Assembly: GCF_000372965.1 (NCBI RefSeq)
Contig: NZ_KB890024.1
Coordinates: 3,846,839-3,910,838 of the forward strand
Direction of reading: 5' to 3'
Source of the DNA: Hoeflea sp. 108
GTDB taxonomy: Bacteria; Pseudomonadota; Alphaproteobacteria; Rhizobiales; Rhizobiaceae
Length of the DNA: 64,000 nucleotides
The position numbers were made by a program, and so were the translations under genes. Every line of letters starts with the position of its first letter. Position 1 is the stretch's first letter. The notes under the pieces are model-generated. The model was not told the DNA's origin. It searched no databases and worked only from the letters and a program-made list of their open reading frames with translations. Of this stretch, positions 56,150 through 64,000 are shown one piece after another.

Positions 56150-57709
56150 TCAGTGACTGCTTTCGCCGACGGCACGCTCGGCCGCAGCGATATCGGCGGC
56201 CCGCTTGGCCACCTCGTCGCCGATGGGCGGGCCCTGGAAGCGACGGGCTTCGAAGCCGAACCAGATGATGGCGGTCAGCACCAGGAAGCCGACGGTGATG
56301 TAGAGCGCCCAGTCGTTCGGCGGCTGGATGCCGATCACGAAGATCAGCACCATGGCGATGATCGACAGGATGGCAAACAGCTTGAAGACGCCGGCGCCGA
56401 GATCGAACGGCCCCATCTTGTCCCACTTCGACGTACCCCAGGCGAACAGGCCGAGGGCGATCGGGATGGTGAAGGAGAAGAACAGGAAGATGACCGTGCA
56501 GGCCACGACGATGGTGTAGACAGGCGTGTCGCCGATGGAGACCAGCGACGAACCCCAGACGAACAGCACGGCAAGGATCGAGCCAGTCCAGATCGCCGCG
56601 ACAGGCGTGCGGTAGGTCGGGCTGACTTTGGCCAGCGCCTTGGAGCCCGGCAGGCCGCCGTCACGCGAAAAGGCGAAGATCATGCGCGAGGTCGACGTCA
56701 CCGTCGCCAGGCCGCACAGCCACTGGGCAATCAGGATCGCAAGAAAGAGCAGGTCCTTGACCACCGGGTTGACCCTTTCGGTCATGGCCCAGAAGAACAC
56801 GTTCCAGCCCTGCTTGGCAGCTTCGTCCATGCTCGGCAGCATCAGCACGAAGGCGCACAGCATGATGTAGCCGAACAGGGCCGACCACAGCACCGAACCG
56901 ATCATTGCGCGGGGCACCGAATGCGCCGCCTTCAGCGTTTCTTCGGAAGTATGCGCCGAGGCGTCGTAGCCGGTGATAGTGTAGATCGGCAGCAAAAGGC
57001 CGAGCAGGAACACCCACATCGACGAGTTCGCCGGCCAGACATTGCCACCCGCCTCGCCCGAATAGTTGGCGAAGGTGAAGAGACGGCTGAACTCATAGGT
57101 ATCCGCCGCAGCCAGGCAGACGATGGCCAAGGCGATGGCAGTTGCGAAGATCAGATAGCCGGAGAAGTCGGTGAGCTTGGCGGTGAGGCCGATACCCATG
57201 TGGTTCACCAGCGCCTGCGCCCCGGTGATCACGGCCAGGAAGATGATGCGGGTGGTGGTGGTGTCTTCGAGACCGAAATAGCTGGAGCCGAAGGCACCCA
57301 TGAAGAAGTAGTAGGTGCCGACATTGATGGCGCCGAGCACGGTGACGAGGCCGAGCAGGTTGAACCAGGCGGTCAGCCAGCCGGTGAAGCGGTTGCCGAG
57401 GATCGAACCCCAGTGATAGAGGCCGCCGGCCGTCGGATAGGCCGAGCTGATCTGCGCCATTGCGACGGCGAAGACCAGCGACACGAAGCAACCGAGCGGC
57501 CAGCCGATGCCGATGGCAGCGCCGCCGGCGCCCGAAGTCGCCTGGGCGAGCGAATTGATGCCGCCCGACAGAATACAGATGATGGAGAACGAAACCGCGA
57601 AGTTGGAGAACTGGCTCATTCTCCTTTCGAGTTCCTGGGCGTAGCCCATGCTGTGGAGGACTTTGACGTCCTCGCTCTTGTCATGTTCGGAATAACCAGG
57701 TGATGCCAT
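56150..57709 (-). CDS. APC-superfamily permease, amino acid/choline (ACT) group
   Basis: 519 residues with about twelve membrane segments. The segment AQISSAYPTAGGLYHWGSILG and the SGGINSLAQATSGAGGAAIG loop are hallmarks of the ACT family, which includes yeast GABA and choline permeases. It would import the amine or amino-alcohol substrate of the neighbouring pathway. It begins 18 bases before the hydrolase gene's 3' end region, in the same direction, consistent with an operon. Confidence 0.88.
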   Translation of the reverse strand: MASPGYSEHDKSEDVKVLHSMGYAQELERRMSQFSNFAVSFSIICILSGGINSLAQATSGAGGAAIGIGWPLGCFVSLVFAVAMAQISSAYPTAGGLYHWGSILGNRFTGWLTAWFNLLGLVTVLGAINVGTYYFFMGAFGSSYFGLEDTTTTRIIFLAVITGAQALVNHMGIGLTAKLTDFSGYLIFATAIALAIVCLAAADTYEFSRLFTFANYSGEAGGNVWPANSSMWVFLLGLLLPIYTITGYDASAHTSEETLKAAHSVPRAMIGSVLWSALFGYIMLCAFVLMLPSMDEAAKQGWNVFFWAMTERVNPVVKDLLFLAILIAQWLCGLATVTSTSRMIFAFSRDGGLPGSKALAKVSPTYRTPVAAIWTGSILAVLFVWGSSLVSIGDTPVYTIVVACTVIFLFFSFTIPIALGLFAWGTSKWDKMGPFDLGAGVFKLFAILSIIAMVLIFVIGIQPPNDWALYITVGFLVLTAIIWFGFEARRFQGPPIGDEVAKRAADIAAAERAVGESSH

Positions 57710-57727
57710 GTGAGTGTCCCCTTATTG

Positions 57728-58549
57728 TTATGCCATCGATTGAGACGCGCGGCCGGCGCTCGGCCGGAATGGGGCTGCTTCACCCGCCTCCGGTTCGAGC
57801 TCGGCAAAGATGCCCGTGAGCAGATCCGCCCATTTCCGCTGCCCGGTCTGCGCCGAGATTTCGTCATTGCGGATTTCGATCATCGCACACGGCAGCCCGC
57901 GCGACCTGCCGTGATGTTCCAGGGTGAAGTAGACGCGGTCTTCAGGCGAATAGGGCTCGTTGACGCCCACCGTCACGCCCTCGAGGGCATGGAGCGCACC
58001 CACAAGCGGCGATGCCAGCCTGCCGTCCTCGTCATGGATGATGCCGATGTGCCAGGGTCGCGAGACCCCCTTGTAGACCGGCGTAAAGGAATGGACCGAG
58101 ACCAGCCGTGTCTCGCGCCCGTCGCGCAGGCGCTCGGCCACGACCTCGTCGATGGCGTTATGGAACGGCCGCCACGACAGCGCGATGCGCGCCTCGCGCT
58201 CGGCAGCCGTCAGCCCTGCATTGCCGGGAATGGCTGTCGTCTCGCTGATCTCGGGGATCAGGTCATGTGCGGCCAGAGGGCGATTGCAGTCGATGGCGAG
58301 CCGCGACACGCGCGATTCGATCAGCGTCGCGTCGAGCCCTTCGGCGAGACGCTCGGCGACAGGCAACGCGCCCGGATCCCAGGCGATGTGCCGGACCATG
58401 TCGGAGGCGGCGAGGCCGAGCGTGCCGAAGTCGGCCGGCAGGTGGTTCGACGCGTGATCGCAAAGGATGACGTAAGGGCTGCGACCAGCCCTGTTGGTCA
58501 CGCGGACAGCATTGGAGATGGCATGCACAGCAGCCTGGCCCGTTCCCAT
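57728..58549 (-). CDS. N-formylglutamate amidohydrolase family protein, putative gamma-glutamyl hydrolase
   Basis: 273 residues. Family motifs: YVILCDHASNHLP, HIAWDPGA, LAIDCNRPL and SVHSFTP. It is shorter and differs from the paralogue at 8186-9076. In this cluster with a GS-like ligase its likely role is to release glutamate from a gamma-glutamyl product. It is the first gene of the operon and faces the RpiR regulator gene. Confidence 0.88.
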   Translation of the reverse strand: MGTGQAAVHAISNAVRVTNRAGRSPYVILCDHASNHLPADFGTLGLAASDMVRHIAWDPGALPVAERLAEGLDATLIESRVSRLAIDCNRPLAAHDLIPEISETTAIPGNAGLTAAEREARIALSWRPFHNAIDEVVAERLRDGRETRLVSVHSFTPVYKGVSRPWHIGIIHDEDGRLASPLVGALHALEGVTVGVNEPYSPEDRVYFTLEHHGRSRGLPCAMIEIRNDEISAQTGQRKWADLLTGIFAELEPEAGEAAPFRPSAGRASQSMA

Positions 58550-58612
58550 TCATTCATCCCCGGGGCCGTATCGTATGTTACGTATTTTTGTTCATTGCGC
58601 CCCTGTGGATGA

Positions 58613-58640
58613 TTTCATACACATAATCAGAGTTTGTCAA
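58613..58640 (-). promoter_or_regulatory. Promoter of the gamma-glutamylation operon
   Basis: On the minus strand, TTGACA (58640-58635) followed after 15-16 bases by TATGAA/ATGAAA. The perfect -35 and the location about 65 bases before the first gene make this the best promoter candidate in the gap. Confidence 0.5.
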
Positions 58641-58730
58641 ATGCCATTTGAAGGCATGCACCGGACTAAGCGCTGGGCCACAGAAGGGCCAGAAAAGAGC
58701 GCGGCGGTGCAGTACCGAAGCGGGGGATGA

Positions 58731-59561
58731 ATGGTGGTTTCAAGCGTTGCAGAACTGATCACCGAGAAGATTGATTCCATGCCGGCCGGCGAGCGCCGCG
58801 CCGCGCAGACGCTGATCGCCAGCTACCCCGTGGTCGGCCTCAAGACGGTGGCGGAGTTCTCGCAGCAGGCGGGCGTGTCCTCGCCGACCATCCTGCGCTT
58901 CGTTGCCCGTCTCGGCTTCCAGAACTATGCCGAGTTCCAGTCCGCCCTGCAGGACGAGCTGGCAGCACAGCTGCAGTCGCCGGCATCACGCACGACCACG
59001 CCACTTTCTCCCCTGCCCGCATCCAGCGCGCCGATGCTGGAGGCCGTGCTCGAAAACATCCGCGAGACCTTCCGCCACATCTCCGAGCGGCAAATGGCCG
59101 ATGTCGTCGCCCAGCTCGCCAACCAGCGCTCGCACATCTATTTGATCGGCGGCCGCTTCACCGATCCGCTGGCGCGCTACATGGCCGCCCATCTCAATCT
59201 GATCCGGCCGAACGTGACCCATCTTGTCGGCCAGGAAAGCCTGTGGCGCGACCGGCTGATCGACATGAACAAGCGCGACACGCTGCTGATCTTCGACATC
59301 AGGCGCTACCAGGATAGCCTGATCCGTTTCGCAGAGAAGGCACATCAGCGCGGCACCACCATAGTGCTGTTCACCGACCAGTGGCTGTCACCGATCGCGC
59401 GCTTCGCCCGCCATGTCATCGCCGGCCGCACCGCGGTGCCCTCGGCATGGGACTCTTCGTCGGCGCTGTTCGTCACCGTCGAGACGCTGATCGGCACGTT
59501 GACCCGCAAGCTCGAAGCCGAGGGCGCACGCCGCATCCGGGAGATCGAGGATCTGCGCTGA
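58731..59561 (+). CDS. MurR/RpiR-family transcriptional regulator
   Basis: 276 residues. The HTH_6 domain (about 1-80) contains VAEFSQQAGVSSPTILRFVARLGF; the SIS sensor domain (about 125-260) contains IYLIGGRFTDPLARYMAAHL and DTLLIFDIRRYQDSLIRFAE. RpiR proteins usually sense phosphosugars, but related members next to amine pathways are known. It is divergent from the gamma-glutamylation operon, the obvious target. ATG at 58731 follows GGGGGATGA. Confidence 0.9.
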   Translation: MVVSSVAELITEKIDSMPAGERRAAQTLIASYPVVGLKTVAEFSQQAGVSSPTILRFVARLGFQNYAEFQSALQDELAAQLQSPASRTTTPLSPLPASSAPMLEAVLENIRETFRHISERQMADVVAQLANQRSHIYLIGGRFTDPLARYMAAHLNLIRPNVTHLVGQESLWRDRLIDMNKRDTLLIFDIRRYQDSLIRFAEKAHQRGTTIVLFTDQWLSPIARFARHVIAGRTAVPSAWDSSSALFVTVETLIGTLTRKLEAEGARRIREIEDLR

Positions 59562-59775
59562 ACGGCCGATCCTGCAAAGATTACGCAGATTTAATGTGCG
59601 GCAGCGGGCGAATTGCCATAAGCCTCCATCATCGAATTAGGCTATAATGCGATGCCCTGCGCAGCCCTGACGGGTTCGCGCAAGATGTCGCGAGATGATG
59701 TGGGACACGCCGCTTGTCGCGGCGTTCGTCCGGACTGGTTCCGGACAGTGCGATTTTAGCAAGACTGGAGTGCGA

Positions 59776-60939
59776 ATGGCCGCCTGGAAGCAATTTGTCT
59801 CGGCAATTGTCATTCTGCTCGCCGCCGCGGCAGGCTGGGTGATGTTCGTGCCGAGCTCGCGCGATGTGCTGGCGCGCTGGGGCATCGACTGGGCCCAGGC
59901 CTCCACGGGCAAGTCCGAACAGACGCAGTCCGGCAACGGTGCCGGCGGCAACCGCCAGGGCGGGCGTAATGGTGCTGCCCAGACGCCTGTCGTCACCCGG
60001 CCCGTTTCATCGGGCACCATCAACGACCAGCTGTCGGCCATCGGCACCGGACGCGCCCTCAACTCGGTCGTCATCAACCCCTATGCGTCGGGCCGCCTGA
60101 CCGAGATCGCGGTCAAGGCCGGCGACAAGATCGAGGCTGGCGCCGTCATCGCCAGGCTCGACTCCGATTCCGAAGAGATCGCGCTCGAACGCGCCCGCAT
60201 CAACCAGGGCGACGCCGAGGCGGCACTGGAGCGCATCAAGGCACTCAGGGCCACCAACACGGCAACGACGGTGCAGCAGCGCGAGGCCGAACTGGCGTTG
60301 GATACTGCAAAGCTTGCCGTGCGCGACGCCTCGCTAGCGCTCGACCGCCGCGCCATCACGGCTCCCATTTCCGGCATCGTCGGAATCCTGCCGGTCGAGG
60401 CCGGCAACTACGTCACCAGCCAGACGACCATCGCCACCATCGACGACCGTTCGCGCATCATCGTCGACTTCTGGGTGCCGGAGCGTTTTACCGGACTGAT
60501 CGCAGCCGACCAGCCGGTCTCCGCCAACTCCGTGGCACGGCCGGGCCAGGTTTTCGAGGGCGTGGTCAGCGCCGTCGACAACAGGCTGGAGGAGCAGAGC
60601 CGCACCCTGCACATCCAGGCCAGGATCGACAATGACGGCGACGCACTGCGCGCGGGCATGTCGTTCCAGGTGTCGATGCGGTTCCCCGGCGACACCTTCC
60701 CATCCGTCGACCCGCTGGCGATCCAGTGGGGCGGCGATGGCGCCTTCGTCTGGGCGCTCAACGACGGCAAGGCCAAGCGCGTGCCCGTCCGCATCATCCA
60801 GCGCAACACCGACACCGTGCTGGTCGACGCCGCATTGAACAGTGGCGACCAGGTCGTCACCGAAGGCATCCATGCCGTGCGTGAAGGCGCCGCGCTGCTC
60901 GTTGCCGGCAGCGAAGGCGCCCAGCGCAGCGGCTCCTGA
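59776..60939 (+). CDS. RND efflux periplasmic adaptor (membrane fusion protein)
   Basis: 387 residues from MAAWKQFVSAIV, with GGAG seven bases upstream; ATG at 59695 is not supported. An N-terminal membrane anchor (about 9-27) precedes a Gly/Asn-rich linker. The biotinyl-lipoyl-like domain has GRLTEIAVKAGDKIEAGAVI and RRAITAPISGIVG, a short alpha-hairpin lies between them, and the beta-barrel domain follows. It links the inner-membrane pump, 14 bases downstream, to an outer-membrane channel not encoded here. Confidence 0.92.
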   Translation: MAAWKQFVSAIVILLAAAAGWVMFVPSSRDVLARWGIDWAQASTGKSEQTQSGNGAGGNRQGGRNGAAQTPVVTRPVSSGTINDQLSAIGTGRALNSVVINPYASGRLTEIAVKAGDKIEAGAVIARLDSDSEEIALERARINQGDAEAALERIKALRATNTATTVQQREAELALDTAKLAVRDASLALDRRAITAPISGIVGILPVEAGNYVTSQTTIATIDDRSRIIVDFWVPERFTGLIAADQPVSANSVARPGQVFEGVVSAVDNRLEEQSRTLHIQARIDNDGDALRAGMSFQVSMRFPGDTFPSVDPLAIQWGGDGAFVWALNDGKAKRVPVRIIQRNTDTVLVDAALNSGDQVVTEGIHAVREGAALLVAGSEGAQRSGS

Positions 60940-60953
60940 ACGAGGGGCCGCAA

Positions 60954-63900
60954 ATGTCCGTGAACCACACCGATAATGCCGAGAAGGGCATCACCGCACT
61001 CTTCGTGCGCCGGCCCGTGCTTGCCTTCGTCATCAACACACTGATCGTGGTTGCCGGCCTCGCCGCCTTCTTCGGCGTCGAGGTGCGCGAACTGCCTGAC
61101 GTCGACCGTCCTGTCATCACCGTCTCGACCACCTACTCCGACGCTGCCGCCGAAATCGTCGACCGCGAGGTGACGGCAGTGGTCGAGGGTGCGGTGGCGC
61201 GCGTCACCGGCGTGAAGTCGATCTCATCCGCCTCGTCCTACGGCAGCAGCCGGGTGACTGTGGAGTTCAACGACGGCGTCGACCTCAATGTCGCCGCCTC
61301 CGACATGCGCGATGCGGTCGGCCGCGTCACCAACTCCCTGCCCGACGACGCGGACGCCCCGCGCATCGTCAAGGCCGACGCCAATGCCGATGCGGTGATG
61401 CGTCTTGCCGTCACCTCCGACACCATGCCGGTCGAGGACATGACCATCCTGGTCGAGGACCAGATCGTCGACGTGCTCGCTTCGGTCGACGGCGTCGCCG
61501 ACGTCCAGACCTATGGCGACCGCGCCAAGATCTTCCGCGTCGACATCGACCAGGCAAAGGTCGCGAGCCTTGGCCTGACGCTGGCCGACCTCTCCAACGC
61601 ACTGGCGAGCGTCTCCTTCGACGCGCCGGCCGGCTCGCTCACCGTCGGCAGCCAGGACATCATCGTCCGGGCGAGCGCCGCCGTACAGACGCCTGAGGCC
61701 TTCGAGGCAATCATCATCAACGGCAAGACCAAGCTCGGCGACGTCGCCAAGGTGACGCTGGGCGGCGATCCAGGCTCGACCTCGCTGCGCTCCGACGGCA
61801 AGACCGGCATCGGCATCGGCATCGTCCGCCAGGCCCAGTCGAGCACGCTCGACATCTCCAAGGGCGTGCGCGCGGCGGCCGAAAAGATCCAGCAGACGCT
61901 GCCCGAGGGCATGAGCATCCGCGTCACCTCCGACGACGCCACCTTCGTGCAGGGTGCCATCCACGAGGTCGAGATCGCGCTGGTCCTGTCGGTGACCATC
62001 GTGCTGCTCGTCATCTACGCGTTCCTGCAGGACTGGCGCGCCACGCTGATTCCCGGCTTCGCCATGCCGGTGGCGATGATCGGCACCATTGCCGGCATCT
62101 ATCTCGCCGGCTTCTCGGTCAACATCCTCACGCTTCTGGCGATGGTGCTTGCAACGGGCCTTGTCGTCGACGACGCCATCGTTGTGCTTGAAAACATCGT
62201 GCGCCGGCGCAACGAGGGCATGGGGCCGCGTGCGGCGGCCGTGCTCGGCACGCAGGAGGTGTTCTTCGCCGTCGTTGCGACGACCGCGACGCTCGCTGCC
62301 GTGTTCATCCCGATCTCCTTCCTGCCCGGCCAGACCGGCGGCCTGTTCCGCGAGTTCGGCTTCGTGCTGGCGATTTCCGTGCTCTTGTCCTCCGTCGTGG
62401 CACTGTCGCTGTGCCCGATGCTCGCTTCGCGCATGCTGACCGAAAAGAGCATCGAGCACGGCCATTCCGGCATTCTCGGCAAGCTTGGCGGCAAACTGGC
62501 CGCCATCTACAAAAGCTGCCTGCTCGCCTGCCTCAACGCGCCCATCATCGTCATCCTGGTGTCGGTGCTGTTTGCCGGCGCCGCCTACATCGCCTTTGGC
62601 AATGTGCGCCAGGAACTGACACCGACCGAAGACCGTTCGATGGTGATGCTGCGCATTTCGGCGCCACAGGGCGTCAGCCTCGACTACACGACTTCGCAGA
62701 TGCGCCGCATCGAAACGCTGATCGAACCGCTGCGCAAATCCGGCGAGATCGAAAGCACCTTCGTCAGCGGCGGCATGGGCAACAGCAAGAACAGCGGCTT
62801 CATGGTGCTGTCGCTGGCGCCCTGGGACCAGCGCACCCGCACCCAGCAGCAGATCGCCGCCGACATCACCGCCCGCACCGCCCAGGTGCCCGGCGTGCGC
62901 ACGTCGCTTGCCCAGGCCAACAGCCTTGGCATCCGGGGCGCCGGCAACGGCCTGCAATTCGCCCTGGTCGGCAACAGCTATGCCGAACTCGGCGACGCCG
63001 CCGCCAAGGTGCTGGCCGAAATGGAGAAGGACCCGCGCTTCCGCCAGCCACGCCTGTCTACCGAGGCGACGCAGCCGCAACTCTTTGTCACCGTCGACCG
63101 CGAACGCGCCTCCGACCTCGGCATCGACATCAAGGGCCTGTCCCCTGCCCTTCAGGCAATGCTCGACGGCCGCAAGATATCAAGCGTCTTCATCGAGGAC
63201 CGCTCCTACGACGTGAAGCTTGTATCGACCACCAACCCGATCAACGATTCGACCGACCTCGAGAACATCTTCGTCAAGGCGGCCGACGGCCGCTTCGTGC
63301 CGGTGTCGACCATCGCCACCCTGTCCGAGCGCGCCGTGCCGCCGTCGCTGTCGCGCGAGCAGCAACAGCGCTCGGTCGCCATCACCTCGGGGCTGTCTGA
63401 CGACTTCGCCCTCGGCGACGCGCTGAAGCGCGTGCAGGAAATCGCAGGCCCCGTGCTGCCCGCCGGCAGCAGGCTCTTGCCGCTTGCCGAAGCCGCAACG
63501 CTGAATGAAACCAGCGGCAGCATGCTGACCATCTTCGGCTTCGCCATCGTCATCATCCTTCTGGTGCTCGCCGCCCAGTTCGAGAGCTTCGTCTCGGCCG
63601 TCATCATCATGGCGACAGTGCCGCTGGGCCTCGCCTGCGCCGTCTTCGCGCTGATCCTGACGGGCACCTCGCTGAACGCCTACAGCCAGATCGGCCTGGT
63701 GCTGCTTGTCGGCGTCATGGCCAAGAACGGCATCCTTGTCGTCGAATTCGCCAACCAACTGCGCGACCGCGGCATGGGCGTGCGCCAGGCGATCGAGGAA
63801 GCCGCGACCATCCGCCTGCGGCCTGTGATGATGACCATGATCTGTACGGTGCTCGGCGGCGTGCCGCTGGTTCTGGCGCAGGGCGCCGGAGCCGAGGCCC

Positions 63901-64000
63901 GTATCGCGCTGGGCTGGGTGATCGTCGGCGGCCTCGGCCTCGCCACGCTCTCCACCCTGTTCCTGACCCCGGTGGCCTATCTGCTGCTCGGTCGCTTCAT
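60954..64000 (+). CDS. RND multidrug efflux transporter, inner-membrane subunit, 3' end cut
   Basis: 1015 codons are present; the family is about 1030-1060, so only the last few dozen residues are missing. N-terminal membrane segment after FVRRPVLAFVINTLIVVAG; proton-relay region GLVVDDAIVVLENIVRR (two Asp) in TM4; GQTGGLFREFGFVLAISVLLSS; and the second repeat LVGVMAKNGILVVEFANQ. The long periplasmic loops fit the MdtB/AcrB hydrophobe/amphiphile family. It forms an operon with the adaptor. Substrates cannot be read from the sequence. Confidence 0.95.
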   Translation, partial: MSVNHTDNAEKGITALFVRRPVLAFVINTLIVVAGLAAFFGVEVRELPDVDRPVITVSTTYSDAAAEIVDREVTAVVEGAVARVTGVKSISSASSYGSSRVTVEFNDGVDLNVAASDMRDAVGRVTNSLPDDADAPRIVKADANADAVMRLAVTSDTMPVEDMTILVEDQIVDVLASVDGVADVQTYGDRAKIFRVDIDQAKVASLGLTLADLSNALASVSFDAPAGSLTVGSQDIIVRASAAVQTPEAFEAIIINGKTKLGDVAKVTLGGDPGSTSLRSDGKTGIGIGIVRQAQSSTLDISKGVRAAAEKIQQTLPEGMSIRVTSDDATFVQGAIHEVEIALVLSVTIVLLVIYAFLQDWRATLIPGFAMPVAMIGTIAGIYLAGFSVNILTLLAMVLATGLVVDDAIVVLENIVRRRNEGMGPRAAAVLGTQEVFFAVVATTATLAAVFIPISFLPGQTGGLFREFGFVLAISVLLSSVVALSLCPMLASRMLTEKSIEHGHSGILGKLGGKLAAIYKSCLLACLNAPIIVILVSVLFAGAAYIAFGNVRQELTPTEDRSMVMLRISAPQGVSLDYTTSQMRRIETLIEPLRKSGEIESTFVSGGMGNSKNSGFMVLSLAPWDQRTRTQQQIAADITARTAQVPGVRTSLAQANSLGIRGAGNGLQFALVGNSYAELGDAAAKVLAEMEKDPRFRQPRLSTEATQPQLFVTVDRERASDLGIDIKGLSPALQAMLDGRKISSVFIEDRSYDVKLVSTTNPINDSTDLENIFVKAADGRFVPVSTIATLSERAVPPSLSREQQQRSVAITSGLSDDFALGDALKRVQEIAGPVLPAGSRLLPLAEAATLNETSGSMLTIFGFAIVIILLVLAAQFESFVSAVIIMATVPLGLACAVFALILTGTSLNAYSQIGLVLLVGVMAKNGILVVEFANQLRDRGMGVRQAIEEAATIRLRPVMMTMICTVLGGVPLVLAQGAGAEARIALGWVIVGGLGLATLSTLFLTPVAYLLLGRF

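Noticed and set aside
61224..63080. A 618-codon open frame on the minus strand
   Set aside because: Antisense shadow of the RND pump gene; the product is repetitive and charged with no domain pattern.

Overview
The window reads as chromosomal DNA from a GC-rich alphaproteobacterium of the order Rhizobiales, most like the Phyllobacteriaceae (Mesorhizobium or Aminobacter type). Reasons: a CpdR cell-cycle response regulator, a MmgR-type (suhB-motif) small RNA beside an inositol-monophosphatase-family gene, a small heat-shock gene with a ROSE-like RNA thermometer, many ABC uptake operons, and mosaic palindromic repeats of the rhizobial RIME type. Genus is inference. No phage, insertion sequence or CRISPR array was seen.

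Layout. 1-10.8 kb is housekeeping: gltB (cut by the left edge), threonine aldolase, hsp20, an alpha/beta hydrolase, hisN-like phosphatase, the MmgR-like sRNA, an N-formylglutamate amidohydrolase-family gene, cpdR, tRNA-Val(GAC) and a P-loop phosphotransferase. 10.8-20.3 kb is a peptide uptake locus: binding protein, two permeases, two ATPases and an M24 peptidase on the minus strand, divergent from an XRE-cupin regulator, a GntR regulator and a peptide-deformylase-like protein lacking two metal ligands. 20.5-23.5 kb holds a small DUF1344 protein, a decayed dehydrogenase fragment, and a glycosyltransferase plus MurF-like ligase pair.

23.6-39.3 kb is a large catabolic locus: twelve close-packed minus-strand genes (LacI repressor, Gfo/Idh/MocA oxidoreductase, CoA-transferase, enoyl-CoA hydratase, aldehyde dehydrogenase, sugar-type ABC transporter, two GMC oxidoreductases and an SDR) facing a divergent DUF993 aldolase-like gene. 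Matching palindromes lie exactly between the -35 and -10 of both divergent promoters, so one repressor probably controls all thirteen genes. The substrate is unknown.

39.9-51.2 kb carries a putrescine-type ABC operon with an aminobutyraldehyde dehydrogenase, a LysR regulator, and a second ABC operon with a striking operator. 51.4-59.6 kb is an apparent gamma-glutamylation pathway for an amine or amino alcohol: ACT-family permease, glutamine-synthetase-like ligase, Fe-alcohol dehydrogenase, aldehyde dehydrogenase and an N-formylglutamate-amidohydrolase-family hydrolase, beside an RpiR regulator. 59.8-64 kb is an RND efflux pair, the pump cut by the right edge.

The best candidates for undescribed biology are the LacI/DUF993 locus, the gamma-glutamylation cluster, the glycosyltransferase/Mur-ligase pair and the metal-ligand-deficient deformylase. 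All calls come from reading the sequence; no database search was run.
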